A DNA stretch of 64,000 bases from Sphingomonas cannabina (GCF_021391395.1 NZ_CP090059.1:2341001-2405000); one strand, 5' to 3'. Shown: positions 40,464-51,892, counted from the first letter of the stretch. The notes: generated by a model from the sequence alone, not told the origin. Program-made: numbers and translations.

Positions 40464-41974
40464 TGGCGACGCTGATGTTCCGCCGCGGCCGCGCGGAGAG
40501 GGAGGCGGTCGCATCCCGGGCCGTGCGAACTGGAATCATCGACATCGGTTCGAACTCGATCCGTCTCGTCGTCTACGAGGGGCCGCAGCGGCTGCCGGCC
40601 GTGCTGTTCAACGAGAAGGTGATGGCGGGCCTCGGCCGCTCGCTGTCGGAGACCGGCACCATCGACGCGGAGGCACTCGCCGCTGCCCGCCTCGCGCTCA
40701 AGCGCTTCGCCTGGCTGGCGCGCGAGATGGAGGTGACGGAGCTGCGCACCGTCGCGACCGCTGCGGTCCGCGATGCCTCCAACGGCCCCGATCTGGTCGA
40801 GGAGGCGGAGGCGCTTGGGCTCACCGTCGAATTGCTGTCGGGGGAGGAGGAAGCCTTCGCCTCGGGCATGGGAGTGCTCTCGGCCTTTCCCGATGCGGAC
40901 GGCATCGTCGGCGACCTTGGCGGCGGCAGCCTGGAGCTGGTCCGCGTGGTGGCGGGGGCGATTACCGATCGCGTGTCCTTCCCGCTCGGCGTGCTGCGGC
41001 TGTCGGCGATCCGCGCCAAGGGTAAGGGCGCGCTGGAACGTCGTGTCGAGAAGCTGGTGCGCGAAGCGGGGTGGAAGGGCAGGGGCAAGGACCTGCCGCT
41101 CTACCTCGTCGGCGGTTCGTGGCGGGCGCTGACCCGACTCGACATGCACTTGACCGGCTATTCGCTGCCGGTGATCCACGGCTATACGATGACCGTCGAG
41201 GAGATCGCCCGGCTCACTCGCACCTTGAGCCACATCGAGAAGGGCAAGCTCAAGGCGATCACCAATCTGTCCAGCGCGCGCATACCGACGCTGGGCGACG
41301 CCGCCGCGTTGCTGGCGACGCTGCTCCGCCAGCTCGGCTCTGCAACCACCGTCGCTTCGGCGTTCGGACTACGTGAGGGCCTATTGTTCGCGCGCCTGCC
41401 GCAATCGGTACGGCGCGAGGATCCGCTGATCGCCGCGGCGCGCGACGAGGGACGGCGGCTGGGCCGGTTCGCCGAGCATGGCGACCTGCTCGACGCCTGG
41501 ATCGCGCCGCTGTTTGCGGACGAGGATGCCGAGCTCGCCCGGCTGCGCCATATGGCCTGCCTGCTCGCCGACGTCGGTTGGCGGGCGAACCCGGAATTCC
41601 GCGCCGAGCGCGGTGTCGAGGTGGCGCTGCATGGCAACTGGGTCGCGATCGACGCGCGCGGGCGGGCGATGGTGGCGCAGGCGCTATTCACCTGCCTCGG
41701 CGGCGGCACCGAATCGCCCGATCCGATCGGCCGCCTCGCGCCGCACGACGAGCTGGCGCTGGCGGTGCGTTGGGGCCTGGCGATGCGGCTCGGCCAGCGG
41801 CTGTCGGGCGGCGTCGCCGCGCCGCTGGAGCGTACCCGGCTGGCGCTGTCGGACGACGCCGTCCGCTTGCTCATCCGCGAGCGAGACGGTGGCGTCTACG
41901 GCGAAGCGGTCGAGCGCCGACACAAGGCGCTCGCCGCGGCGTTCGACCGGCCCGAGCTGCTGGTGGTCGAATAG
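40463..41974 (+). CDS. ppx: Exopolyphosphatase (Ppx/GppA family)
   Basis: A 503-residue ASKHA-fold phosphatase that degrades polyphosphate and possibly pppGpp. Phosphate-binding loops are visible: TGIIDIGSNSIRLVVY near residue 30, VGDLGGGSLELVRV and FPLGVLRLS. A C-terminal HD-like helical domain follows (about 320-503). It is coupled to ppk1 (TGATG), so synthesis and breakdown of polyphosphate are made from one message. Confidence 0.93.
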   Translation: MATLMFRRGRAEREAVASRAVRTGIIDIGSNSIRLVVYEGPQRLPAVLFNEKVMAGLGRSLSETGTIDAEALAAARLALKRFAWLAREMEVTELRTVATAAVRDASNGPDLVEEAEALGLTVELLSGEEEAFASGMGVLSAFPDADGIVGDLGGGSLELVRVVAGAITDRVSFPLGVLRLSAIRAKGKGALERRVEKLVREAGWKGRGKDLPLYLVGGSWRALTRLDMHLTGYSLPVIHGYTMTVEEIARLTRTLSHIEKGKLKAITNLSSARIPTLGDAAALLATLLRQLGSATTVASAFGLREGLLFARLPQSVRREDPLIAAARDEGRRLGRFAEHGDLLDAWIAPLFADEDAELARLRHMACLLADVGWRANPEFRAERGVEVALHGNWVAIDARGRAMVAQALFTCLGGGTESPDPIGRLAPHDELALAVRWGLAMRLGQRLSGGVAAPLERTRLALSDDAVRLLIRERDGGVYGEAVERRHKALAAAFDRPELLVVE

Positions 41975-41981
41975 GCTCGGG

Positions 41982-42266
41982 TCAGCCGCAGCGCAGCGAC
42001 CTGATCACGCCCCGCTGATCGATGTCGACGGTTAGCCGGTCCTGGCGGAAGTCCATCGTCACCGCCTGGCCCGGCCGCACGACGCGCACCGTCGCCGCGC
42101 CGCTGCGCTGGCGCAACCGCGACTGGACCCGCGGAGTCATCTGTCGTCCGACGAAGTTCTGAACCGCGCCGCCCCGGCACTCCTGCGGGCGGACCGGCCC
42201 CGGCATATGCTCCATGCACCCCGACGCCAGCAGCGCGACCGCAACCATTCCCACCTTGCGCATCAT
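41982..42266 (-). CDS. I78-type peptidase inhibitor lipoprotein
   Basis: A 94-residue protein with a lipoprotein signal (lipobox LASGC, C17) and a mature domain of the I78 peptidase-inhibitor family: CRGGAVQNFVGR, then VVRPGQAVTMDFRQDRLTVDID and the terminal LRC. Two cysteines may form the family disulfide. It overlaps the end of rnd (ATGA at 42263-42266). It would act in the periplasm against a serine protease, which is family inference. Confidence 0.8.
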   Translation of the reverse strand: MMRKVGMVAVALLASGCMEHMPGPVRPQECRGGAVQNFVGRQMTPRVQSRLRQRSGAATVRVVRPGQAVTMDFRQDRLTVDIDQRGVIRSLRCG

Positions 42267-43438
42267 GCCTCCTCCTCCGTTCGCGTCATCTTGAGCTTCC
42301 CGTTTCGGACGGTGAAGCCGAGCCGGCCCTCGACCAGATCGAGCGCGTCATGCCCGAACTGGTCATAGCGCCATCCTTCGAGGATGGGGAGCTTGTCACG
42401 CTGGCCGGCCGCGAGCGCCTCGAGGTCGTCGGTGCGGGCGAGCAGGCGGGCGGCGACGTTGATGTCGCGGGCGCGGATCTTGAGCAGCAGCTTGAGGAGA
42501 TCGGCGACCAATGCGCCTTCCTTGCCCAGCGCCGGCCCGCGCTCGTCGCGCGGCGGCAGCTCGGCGGCGCTCATCGGCTCGGCGGCGGCGATGGCGTCCA
42601 TCAGGCGGCCGCCGATGTCGTTGGTCGCCCAGGAGCCCGAGAGCCCGCGCACCTTAGCGAGATCGGCCTGCTTCTTCGGCGGGTTGGAGGCGAGGTCGGC
42701 GATCGTCTCATCCTTGGCGATGCGGCCGCGGGGCAGGTTCTTGCCCTGTGCCTCGAGCTCGCGCCAGCGCGCGATCGCCTTCAGCCGCCCCAGCACCTCG
42801 GCCTTGCGGCTGGAGATGCGGACGCGCTGCCAGGCCTTGTCGGGGTCGTTGCGGTAGTTCTCGGGGTCGGCGAGCCGCTCCATCTCCTCGTCGAGCCAGC
42901 CGCCGCGGCCGGTCTTCCTCAGCCGTTCCAGCATCTTGGGGAAGATGCGCGAGAGATGGGTCACGTCGGCGATGGCATAGTCGATCTGCCGCGTGTCGAG
43001 CGGGCGGCGGCTCCAGTCGGTAAAGCGCGCGCCCTTGTCGATGGTGATGCCGAGGTAGCTGTCGACGAGGTTCGAATAGCCGATCTGCTCGCCTTGCCCC
43101 AGCGCCATCGCCGCGATCTGGGTGTCGAACAGCGGATGCGGGGTTTTGCCGGTGAGGTTGTAGACGATCTCCAGGTCCTGTCCGCCGGCATGGAAGACCT
43201 TGAGCACATCCTCGTTGTCGACCAGCAGGTCGAGCAGGGGCTTGAGGTCGAGGCCAGGCGCCTTGGGATCGATCGCGGCGGCTTCCTCGGTGTCGGCGAT
43301 CTGGATGAGGCAGAGTTCGGGCCAATAGCTGTTCTCGCGCATGAACTCGGTGTCGACCGTGATGAACGGCTTTTGCGCGAGGCGGGTGCAGAGATTGGCG
43401 AGGGTAGCCGAGTCGGTAATCAGGCCGTGAATGTGCAT
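42263..43438 (-). CDS. rnd: Ribonuclease D
   Basis: A 391-residue 3'-5' exoribonuclease that trims tRNA 3' ends. The DEDDy exonuclease domain (about 1-175) shows VDTEFMRENSYWPELCLIQ, VFHAGGQDLEIVY, FDTQIAAMALG and the tyrosine-aspartate of DYAIADVTHL; HRDC-type helical domains follow. The start at 43438 gives MHIHGLITDS; upstream in-frame codons lie in the aspS leader and a repeat. It diverges from aspS. Confidence 0.94.
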   Translation of the reverse strand: MHIHGLITDSATLANLCTRLAQKPFITVDTEFMRENSYWPELCLIQIADTEEAAAIDPKAPGLDLKPLLDLLVDNEDVLKVFHAGGQDLEIVYNLTGKTPHPLFDTQIAAMALGQGEQIGYSNLVDSYLGITIDKGARFTDWSRRPLDTRQIDYAIADVTHLSRIFPKMLERLRKTGRGGWLDEEMERLADPENYRNDPDKAWQRVRISSRKAEVLGRLKAIARWRELEAQGKNLPRGRIAKDETIADLASNPPKKQADLAKVRGLSGSWATNDIGGRLMDAIAAAEPMSAAELPPRDERGPALGKEGALVADLLKLLLKIRARDINVAARLLARTDDLEALAAGQRDKLPILEGWRYDQFGHDALDLVEGRLGFTVRNGKLKMTRTEEEA

Positions 43439-43518
43439 CGCCGGCCCATAGACCCTCCGCGCGGGTTGACAAAGAGGGGAGGGACGGGAAAGCGCGGGCG
43501 CCTGTTTCGCCCTCCGTC

Positions 43519-43602
43519 CGTCATCCCGGCGATAGCCGGGATCTCGTGCCGCAAGGGTGCCGTCAAACAACTGGGAGATCCCGGCCTGTGCCGGGATGAC
43601 GA
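43519..43602. repeat. Intergenic inverted repeat, family B copy 3
   Basis: CGTCATCCCGGCGATAGCC (43519-43537), then GGGATCTC, faces GAGATCCCGGCC...GCCGGGATGACG (ending 43602). The left and right outer arms match over CGTCATCCCGGC/GCCGGGATGACG. It lies in the divergent rnd/aspS region, ending 13 nt before the aspS ATG, so it should be in the aspS leader RNA. Upstream of it, 43476-43498 carries four G-tracts. Confidence 0.75.
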
Positions 43603-43614
43603 TAGAGAGAAGCC

Positions 43615-45441
43615 ATGCACGCCTACCGCACGCACACCTGCGGCGAACTCCGCGAGAGCCATGTGGGACAGGAGGTCCGCCTTTCGGGCTGGGTCCACAA
43701 GAAGCGCGATCACGGCGATCTCGTCTTCGTCGACCTGCGAGATCATTACGGCATCACGCAGATCGTCACCGAGGTGGATGGTCCCGCGTTCCAAGTGATC
43801 GAATCGCTCAGGAGCGAATCGGTGGTGACGATCACCGGCAAGGTGACCGCGCGGGCGCCTGAGGTGGTGAATCCGAACCTGCCGACCGGAACGGTCGAGG
43901 TGCGGGCGGCCGAGGCGGTCGTTCAGTCATTCGCCCATGAGCTGCCGATGCCGGTGGCGGGCGATCAGGAGTATCCCGAGGATATCCGCCTCCGCTATCG
44001 CTTCCTTGACCTGCGCCGCGAGCGGCTGCACGCCAACATCATGCTGCGTTCGGCGGTGATCGCGTCGATCCGCCGCCGCATGATCGAGCAGGGCTTCACC
44101 GAGTTCCAGACGCCGATCCTGACCGCGTCGAGCCCCGAGGGCGCGCGCGACTATCTCGTTCCGAGCCGGGTCCATCCGGGCAAGTTCTACGCGCTCCCGC
44201 AGGCGCCGCAGATGTTCAAGCAGCTGCTGATGGTCGCGGGCTTCGACCGCTATTTCCAGATCGCGCCCTGCTTCCGCGACGAGGATGCCCGCGCCGACCG
44301 CAGCCCGGGCGAGTTCTACCAGCTCGACTTCGAGATGAGCTACGTGACGCAGGACGACGTGTTCGCCGCGATCGAACCGGTGCTGCACGGCGTGTTCGAG
44401 GAGTTCGCCGACTGGCAGGGCAGGGGCCGCACCGTCTCGCCGCTGCCGTTCCGGCGGATTCCGTACCGCGAATCGATGCTGAAGTACGGCAACGACAAGC
44501 CGGACCTCCGCAACCCGATCCTGATCACCGACGTCTCGGCGTTCTTCAAGGGCTCAGGCTTCAGCCGCTTCGCCTCGATGGTCGAGGCGGGCGACGTCGT
44601 TCGCGCCATCCCCGCGCCGAACACCGCGGAAAAGAGCCGCAAGTTCTTCGACGACATGAATGCCTGGGCGCAGTCCGAAGGCTTCCCCGGCCTCGGCTAC
44701 GCCACGCAGAAGGACGGTGTGTTCGGCGGCCCGATCGCCAACAACCACGGCCAGGAAGGCATGAAGGCGATCGCCGAGGCGCTCGGGCTCGGTCCCAACG
44801 ACGGCATCTTCTTCGCTGCCGGCAAGGAAGCGCAGGCCGCCAAGCTCGCCGGCCTCGCCCGCACGCGCGTCGGCGAGCAACTCGAACTGATCGACCAGAG
44901 CCGCTTCGAGTTCTGCTGGATCGTCGACTTCCCGATGTTCGAATATGACGAGGACGCGAAGAAGGTCGACTTCAGCCACAACCCCTTCTCGATGCCGCAG
45001 GGCGAGCTGGAGGCGCTGGAGACCAAGGACCCGCTCGATATCCTGGCGTACCAGTACGACATCGTCTGCAACGGCGTGGAGCTGTCGTCGGGCGCGATCC
45101 GGAACCACCGGCCGGAGATCATGTACAAGGCGTTCGAGATCGCCGGCTACACCCGCGAGGACGTCGACACCAACTTCGCGGGCATGATCAACGCGTTCAA
45201 ATACGGCGCGCCGCCGCACGGCGGATCGGCGCCGGGCATCGATCGCATCGTCATGCTGCTTGCCGACGAGCCCAACATCCGCGAGGTCATCGTCTTCCCG
45301 ATGACCCAGAAGGCCGAGGATTTGATGATGGGCGCGCCGAGCTTCGTCACTGCGAAGCAGCTGCGCGAACTCAACATCCGCGTGGTCGAACAGCCGGGCG
45401 CGAAGGCGGCGACCACGGCAGAGCTGGTGCGGCCGGAGTAG
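43615..45441 (+). CDS. aspS: Aspartate--tRNA(Asp/Asn) ligase
   Basis: A 608-residue class II synthetase of the bacterial type. It has an N-terminal OB-fold anticodon-binding domain (about 1-130), the catalytic core with motif 2 ([23 protein letters not shown]), a GAD insertion domain (about 300-420), and motif 3 near the end ([13 protein letters not shown]). Alphaproteobacterial enzymes of this type are often non-discriminating and work with GatCAB; that is family knowledge and not shown here. The start ATG has GAGAGAAG just upstream. Confidence 0.95.
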   Translation: MHAYRTHTCGELRESHVGQEVRLSGWVHKKRDHGDLVFVDLRDHYGITQIVTEVDGPAFQVIESLRSESVVTITGKVTARAPEVVNPNLPTGTVEVRAAEAVVQSFAHELPMPVAGDQEYPEDIRLRYRFLDLRRERLHANIMLRSAVIASIRRRMIEQGFTEFQTPILTASSPEGARDYLVPSRVHPGKFYALPQAPQMFKQLLMVAGFDRYFQIAPCFRDEDARADRSPGEFYQLDFEMSYVTQDDVFAAIEPVLHGVFEEFADWQGRGRTVSPLPFRRIPYRESMLKYGNDKPDLRNPILITDVSAFFKGSGFSRFASMVEAGDVVRAIPAPNTAEKSRKFFDDMNAWAQSEGFPGLGYATQKDGVFGGPIANNHGQEGMKAIAEALGLGPNDGIFFAAGKEAQAAKLAGLARTRVGEQLELIDQSRFEFCWIVDFPMFEYDEDAKKVDFSHNPFSMPQGELEALETKDPLDILAYQYDIVCNGVELSSGAIRNHRPEIMYKAFEIAGYTREDVDTNFAGMINAFKYGAPPHGGSAPGIDRIVMLLADEPNIREVIVFPMTQKAEDLMMGAPSFVTAKQLRELNIRVVEQPGAKAATTAELVRPE

Positions 45442-45456
45442 CCTCTGATCATTCGT

Positions 45457-45538
45457 GATGCCGGATTTGTTCCGGCATCCACGGGGCCGCAGGCGGTATC
45501 GCTTGGGGAGAAGTGGACCCCGGCACAAGGCCGGGGTG
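45457..45538. repeat. Two hairpins between converging aspS and DUF4170 gene
   Basis: GATGCCGGA-ttgtt-TCCGGCATC (45457-45479, arms of nine bases) and ACCCCGGC-acaag-GCCGGGGT (45517-45537) lie about 40 nt apart. Together they resemble a diverged family B element. Their position between converging genes fits bidirectional termination. No gene is seen in the 117-nt gap. Confidence 0.65.
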
Positions 45539-45558
45539 ACGTGGTGGAGGAGGCGGGG

Positions 45559-45783
45559 TCAGCCTTCCTTCGGCAGCTCCGGCTCCAGCAGCCGGTGCAG
45601 GTGCACCAGCACGTATTTCATCTCGGCGTCGTCCACCGTGCGTTGTGCAGCGGCGCGCCAGGCTTTCTCGGCGCTGGCATAGTCGGGGAAGATGCCGACG
45701 ACATCGATCGCATTGAGATCGGCGAACTCGAGCGTCTGCGGATCCTTGACCCGCCCGCCGAAGACGAGGTGAAGCTTGCTCAT
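45559..45783 (-). CDS. DUF4170 domain protein
   Basis: A 74-residue small soluble protein matching the DUF4170 family of alphaproteobacteria: LHLVFGGRVKDP at the start and WRAAAQRTVDDAEMKYVLVHLHRLLEPE at the end. It has an alpha-beta ferredoxin-like look, without cysteines. Function is unknown. It is the most downstream gene of the minus-strand group that runs from eno to aspS, but its own promoter may lie in the 40-nt gap upstream. Confidence 0.8.
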   Translation of the reverse strand: MSKLHLVFGGRVKDPQTLEFADLNAIDVVGIFPDYASAEKAWRAAAQRTVDDAEMKYVLVHLHRLLEPELPKEG

Positions 45784-45822
45784 GGCGGGCTCCTTAGCGA
45801 GCCGTGCCCGCCATGCAACCGC

Positions 45823-46191
45823 TCAGACGTTTTCCTTGCGTCCGCGCGCCGCGCCCACGGCGCTCTCCAGCACCTTGCGGATGCCTTCCTTGGCGGCGTC
45901 GCGGCTCGCCGTCGCGGTGTCGAGCTGCTCCTTGCCGGTCTCGCGCGCCGCGGCGACGGCGGCCTTGGCGCCCTCGGCGATGCGTTTACCGACAGGCCGC
46001 AGCGCCTCCTTCTCGCGCGTGCCGCGCGGGATCAGCGCGCCGATGACGAGGCCGATCGCCAGCCCGCCGGCGACCGCCGCGACCGGATTCGCCTCGATCG
46101 CCTCGACCGCTCCGCGCGCGCTGTCGCTGAGGCGTGATGTCGCCGAACGGCGGGTGGAACCGGCTTTGGTCTCGGTCGTCGTCTTGGCCAT
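45823..46191 (-). CDS. Small membrane protein with C-terminal basic helix (DUF883/YtxH-like)
   Basis: A 122-residue protein. A charged, threonine/serine-rich start is followed by EAIEANPVAAVAGG, a glycine-rich transmembrane segment (about 43-63, ending in LIPRG) and a long amphipathic helix rich in lysine, glutamate and alanine (about 65-115). The NP-VAA-GG-A-G-V-G membrane pattern resembles YqjD/ElaB-type proteins, although here it is not at the extreme C-terminus. The start at 46191 is the most natural; a longer frame overlaps the next gene. Confidence 0.6.
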   Translation of the reverse strand: MAKTTTETKAGSTRRSATSRLSDSARGAVEAIEANPVAAVAGGLAIGLVIGALIPRGTREKEALRPVGKRIAEGAKAAVAAARETGKEQLDTATASRDAAKEGIRKVLESAVGAARGRKENV

Positions 46192-46259
46192 CGTCAGGTC
46201 CTTCGTTGCGGGCTCGCGCCCATGCTCGATCTCAACTCGTGTCCGCGCCGGCGGTTGCA

Positions 46260-46526
46260 TCACCTGCGGCGGCGCGACAGCCAGCGTGCCACCGGCCGCC
46301 GCAATACCACCAGCCCCAGCGCGCCCGCTGCGGCGAGGAAGGTCATCGGGCGCTTCCCGGCGAGCTCGGTCGCGCGGTCGGCCAGGCCATTCATCATCTC
46401 GTCCGCCAACGCGCCGGGCGAGAGCCGCGTCTTCAGCTCGTCGGCCCGGCCGAGCAGCCGCTCGCGTGCTTCCGTCCGCTTCGCCTCGGCGAGCAAAAGG
46501 CGCGGGGAGGGCTTCGCCTCCTTCAC
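46260..46526 (-). CDS. Small hypothetical membrane protein (YqjK/DUF3618-like)
   Basis: An 88-residue protein. A basic and acidic helical start (LLLAEAKRTEARERLLGRADELKTRL split over about residues 10-35) leads to one transmembrane segment (about 60-78, RPMTFLAAAGALGLVVLRR) and an arginine-rich C-terminus. It is coupled by ATGA (46523-46526) to the holin-like gene. The size and position match the third gene of yqjDEK-like groups; identity is not certain. Confidence 0.6.
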   Translation of the reverse strand: MKEAKPSPRLLLAEAKRTEARERLLGRADELKTRLSPGALADEMMNGLADRATELAGKRPMTFLAAAGALGLVVLRRPVARWLSRRRR

Positions 46527-46867
46527 GAATCCGGCTCCAGCAGCGCGGTGAGCCGCGTCCAGGCGAGCCAGCCGAGAACGCCGGCGAGCCCCAGCGTCAC
46601 CACGCCGACAATCGCCGTCGCGGCCAGCGCACCGATCTCCGGCGCCAGCATCATCACCGCGCCCACCGCGATCGCGATCAGTGCGGTGAAGGCGAACAGC
46701 ATCGCGAAGGAACCGAGCAGGGCGATGTCGCGCACCTCCTTGGCCTTCGCCAAGGCGAGCTCCCGGAAATAACCGAGCTCGGCCGCCGCATAGGCCTTGG
46801 CATCCTCCGTGAGCTCGGCGAACACCGTGCCGATCGGCTCGTTTCCGCCGCGCTCCTCCTCGTCCAT
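46523..46867 (-). CDS. Phage holin family/YqjE-like membrane protein
   Basis: A 114-residue membrane protein with two adjacent transmembrane helices (about 46-70 and 75-100) and a short soluble N-terminus (TVFAELTEDAKAYAAAELGYFRELALAKAKEVRDI cut over residues 13-47). The pattern matches the 'phage holin family' DUF1469/YqjE group, which despite the name are chromosomal stress-associated membrane proteins. It lies between the YqjD-like and YqjK-like genes. Confidence 0.77.
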   Translation of the reverse strand: MDEEERGGNEPIGTVFAELTEDAKAYAAAELGYFRELALAKAKEVRDIALLGSFAMLFAFTALIAIAVGAVMMLAPEIGALAATAIVGVVTLGLAGVLGWLAWTRLTALLEPDS

Positions 46868-46888
46868 GCCGGTGCCCCCGTTCGCAGG

Positions 46889-47392
46889 TCAGGCCTTGTC
46901 GCGGCCGGCGTCGAGGCTGGCCTGGAGCACGCGCGCGACGACGAAGCCGAGCGCGGCGGCCGTGCCGATCGCGACGCCGGGCGACTTGCGCACAAACGCA
47001 CTGATATCGTCGAAGATGTCGTCGACGTCGCGCTCGCGCACCTGCTCGGAGAATTTGGAGACGGCGCCGGACGCCTGCCGCGCATAGCCGCCGAACTGCT
47101 CGCCCAGCTTCTCGTCGACGTCGCCGGCCGCCTTGTCGAGCAGCTTGGCAAACTCGTCGAGCGCGTCGGTGGCGCGCGCCTTGCCCTCGCCGGCGAGGGT
47201 CTTGAGCTTCTCGCCCGCCTGGCCGCTGATCTTGCCCGCCTCGTCGCGAATCGCCTGGGTAGCTCCGCGCTTAGTGCCCTTGGCGCGGTCGGCCGCGTCG
47301 ATCCGCGCCTGCACCGCGGGATCGGCCTCGAACTCGATGTCACGCTCGCCGTTGCCGCCGGGAGTACCCTTGGCGCCGGTGTCTTCAGCCAT
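46889..47392 (-). CDS. YqjD/ElaB-like protein with C-terminal membrane anchor
   Basis: A 167-residue protein. The N-terminal part (about 1-60) is acidic and disordered. Alanine/lysine/glutamate-rich helices (about 45-130) lead to a C-terminal glycine-rich transmembrane segment (FVRKSPGVAIGTAAALGFVVARVL region, about 135-157). This arrangement resembles E. coli YqjD/ElaB, ribosome-associated stationary-phase membrane proteins. It is the first gene of the group, diverging from eno across 130 nt. The start at 47392 has the only reasonable context. Confidence 0.65.
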   Translation of the reverse strand: MAEDTGAKGTPGGNGERDIEFEADPAVQARIDAADRAKGTKRGATQAIRDEAGKISGQAGEKLKTLAGEGKARATDALDEFAKLLDKAAGDVDEKLGEQFGGYARQASGAVSKFSEQVRERDVDDIFDDISAFVRKSPGVAIGTAAALGFVVARVLQASLDAGRDKA

Positions 47393-47510
47393 GGTTTCGG
47401 ACCCTTTCGTCGTTTCAGAGCGAGAACAAGCAGTGCCGCGAGCCGGTTCCATTGCTGCGGGCGGGAAGAGCCGATAGAGGCGCCCGCACGCACCACAGCC
47501 GTCCATGTAG

Positions 47511-48800
<1,290 letters not shown>

Positions 48801-48806
48801 ACCTAA

Positions 48807-48905
48807 GTCCTCTCCTTCACGGGAGGGGTCGGGGGTGGGGCAGTGCGGCAGGTGTGGCGCTCGTGGATAGGCCCCACCCCAACCCCTCCCCTGAAGGGGA
48901 AGGGC
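48807..48905. repeat. Family A inverted repeat, second copy
   Basis: The left arm 48807-48841 and right arm 48871-48905 are complementary with a few mismatches around a 29-nt loop. The left arm contains GGG-A-GGGG-TC-GGGGG-T-GGGG (48821-48840). The loop shares AGTGCGGCA and GGATA with the copy at 23471-23571, so the loop belongs to the element. It is in the 3' region of eno. The rest of the gap to 48977 shows no gene. Confidence 0.85.
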
Positions 48906-48977
48906 TTAAGTGTGAATCCCCGCACGACTCCCGCCGGAAATGCTTGATTCGGCACGTTGATTAGGTGAGAATTAACC

Positions 48978-49319
48978 ATGCCCGTTGCCGTTCGTCATCG
49001 CCCGCGCACCAAATCGCCGGTCAACGCCCTGCTCAGGCGGGCGGGGCTGCCGGCGGCGGCGCTGATCGTGATGGGGCTGTTCGCCTATTATGCGGTGCTC
49101 GGCCCCAACGGCGTCTTGTCCTATCCGGAATATTCTCGTCAGCTCGAGAAGCGGCAGCAGGAATATGCCGCGCTCGACAAGCAGCGCGCCGAGCTCAAGA
49201 ATCGCGTCCGACAGCTCGATCCCAAGCGAGCCAACCCCGACATGGTCGACGAGATGGTGCGCAAGGAGCTCAACGTCGTCCATCCGGACGAGATCATCAT
49301 CCCGCTCGACAAGAAGTAA
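48978..49319 (+). CDS. FtsB/DivIC family septum formation initiator
   Basis: A 113-residue bitopic membrane protein. A basic cytoplasmic N-terminus (about 1-22) is followed by one transmembrane helix (about 23-45) and a periplasmic coiled coil (about 55-85, SRQLEKRQQEYAALDKQR), then a conserved DMVDEMVRKELNVVHPDEIIIPL end. FtsB links FtsQ and FtsL in the divisome. The position between eno and pdh genes is the same as in many alphaproteobacteria. Confidence 0.87.
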   Translation: MPVAVRHRPRTKSPVNALLRRAGLPAAALIVMGLFAYYAVLGPNGVLSYPEYSRQLEKRQQEYAALDKQRAELKNRVRQLDPKRANPDMVDEMVRKELNVVHPDEIIIPLDKK

Positions 49320-49433
49320 CGAAAGTAACGATCGCGGGCGCGCAACATTCGTAGCCCGCAACCGTTGCAGGAGGCGCGCGAACGCGCCTATACGCCCGCC
49401 ATCCTCCCCAACCGGAAACGAGGTTTCCCGACC

Positions 49434-50485
49434 GTGGCCAAAGCCCCTGCGCGCAAATCCGCCGCTCCCTCCTCTCCGCCGATTCCCAATCGCGAGCGTC
49501 CCGCCGAGCCGAAGCGATATGAAGCTTCCAAGGAGGAAATGCTCAAGTTCTACAAGGACATGCTCCTTATCCGCCGCTTCGAGGAGAAGGCGGGCCAGCT
49601 CTACGGCCTCGGCCTGATCGGCGGCTTCTGCCACCTCTACATCGGCCAGGAAGCGGTCGCGGTCGGCCTGCAGTCGGGACTCAGCGATAAGGATTCGGTG
49701 ATCACCGGCTATCGCGACCACGGCCATATGCTGCTGTGCGGGATCCCGCCCAAGGACGTGATGGCCGAGCTCACCGGCCGCGCCGCCGGCATCTCGAAGG
49801 GCAAGGGCGGCTCGATGCACATGTTCAGCGTCGAGCATAAGTTCTACGGCGGCCACGGCATCGTCGGCGCGCAGGTGCCGCTCGGCACCGGGCTCGCCTT
49901 CAGCCACAAGTACAATGAGGACGGCGGCGTCTGCCTCGCCTATTTCGGCGACGGCGCGGCCAACCAGGGCCAGGTCTACGAGGCTTTCAACATGGCCGAG
50001 CTGTGGAAGCTCCCGGTCATCTACGTGATCGAGAACAACCAGTACGCCATGGGTACCTCGGTCAACCGCTCGTCGGCGGAGGACCAGCTCTATCGCCGCG
50101 GCGAGAGCTTCCGCATCCCCGGCATCCAGGTCGACGGCATGGACGTGCTCGCCTGCCGCGGCGCGATCGAGGAGGCGCTCCAGTGGGTGCGCGCCGGCAA
50201 GGGGCCGCTGATCCTGGAGATGAAGACCTACCGCTATCGCGGCCACTCGATGTCGGATCCGGCCAAGTACCGCAGCCGCGAGGAGGTCCAGTCGGTCCGC
50301 GACAAGTCCGATCCGATCGAGCATGCCAAGCGCGAGCTCGAGACGATGGGCGTCAGCGAGGACGAGCTCAAGAAGGTCGAACAGGATATTCGCAAGGTGA
50401 TCAACGAAGCGGCCGATTTCGCCGAAAGCACGCCCGAGCCGGAGCCCGCCGAGCTCTACACCGACGTCCTGGTGGAGAGCTACTG

Positions 50486-50486
<1 letters not shown>
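49434..50486 (+). CDS. pdhA: Pyruvate dehydrogenase E1 component, alpha subunit
   Basis: A 350-residue E1-alpha subunit that binds thiamine diphosphate and decarboxylates pyruvate. The ThDP/magnesium motif spans [15 protein letters not shown] to VIENN, and [16 protein letters not shown] is the phosphorylation-loop region. The start is a GTG at 49434 behind GAGG (49420-49423). It overlaps pdhB by one base (TGATG). The E2 and E3 genes are not in the window. Confidence 0.95.
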
Positions 50487-51883
<1,397 letters not shown>

Positions 51884-51892
51884 CGCGGATCA

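Noticed and set aside
41982..43438. Toxin-antitoxin pair formed by the small lipoprotein and rnd
   Set aside because: The small protein has a lipobox and I78 inhibitor features, and rnd is a full-length RNase D with housekeeping context.
46523..46867. Prophage remnant suggested by the holin-family match
   Set aside because: No endolysin, integrase or structural phage gene is near; the YqjE-like group is chromosomal.
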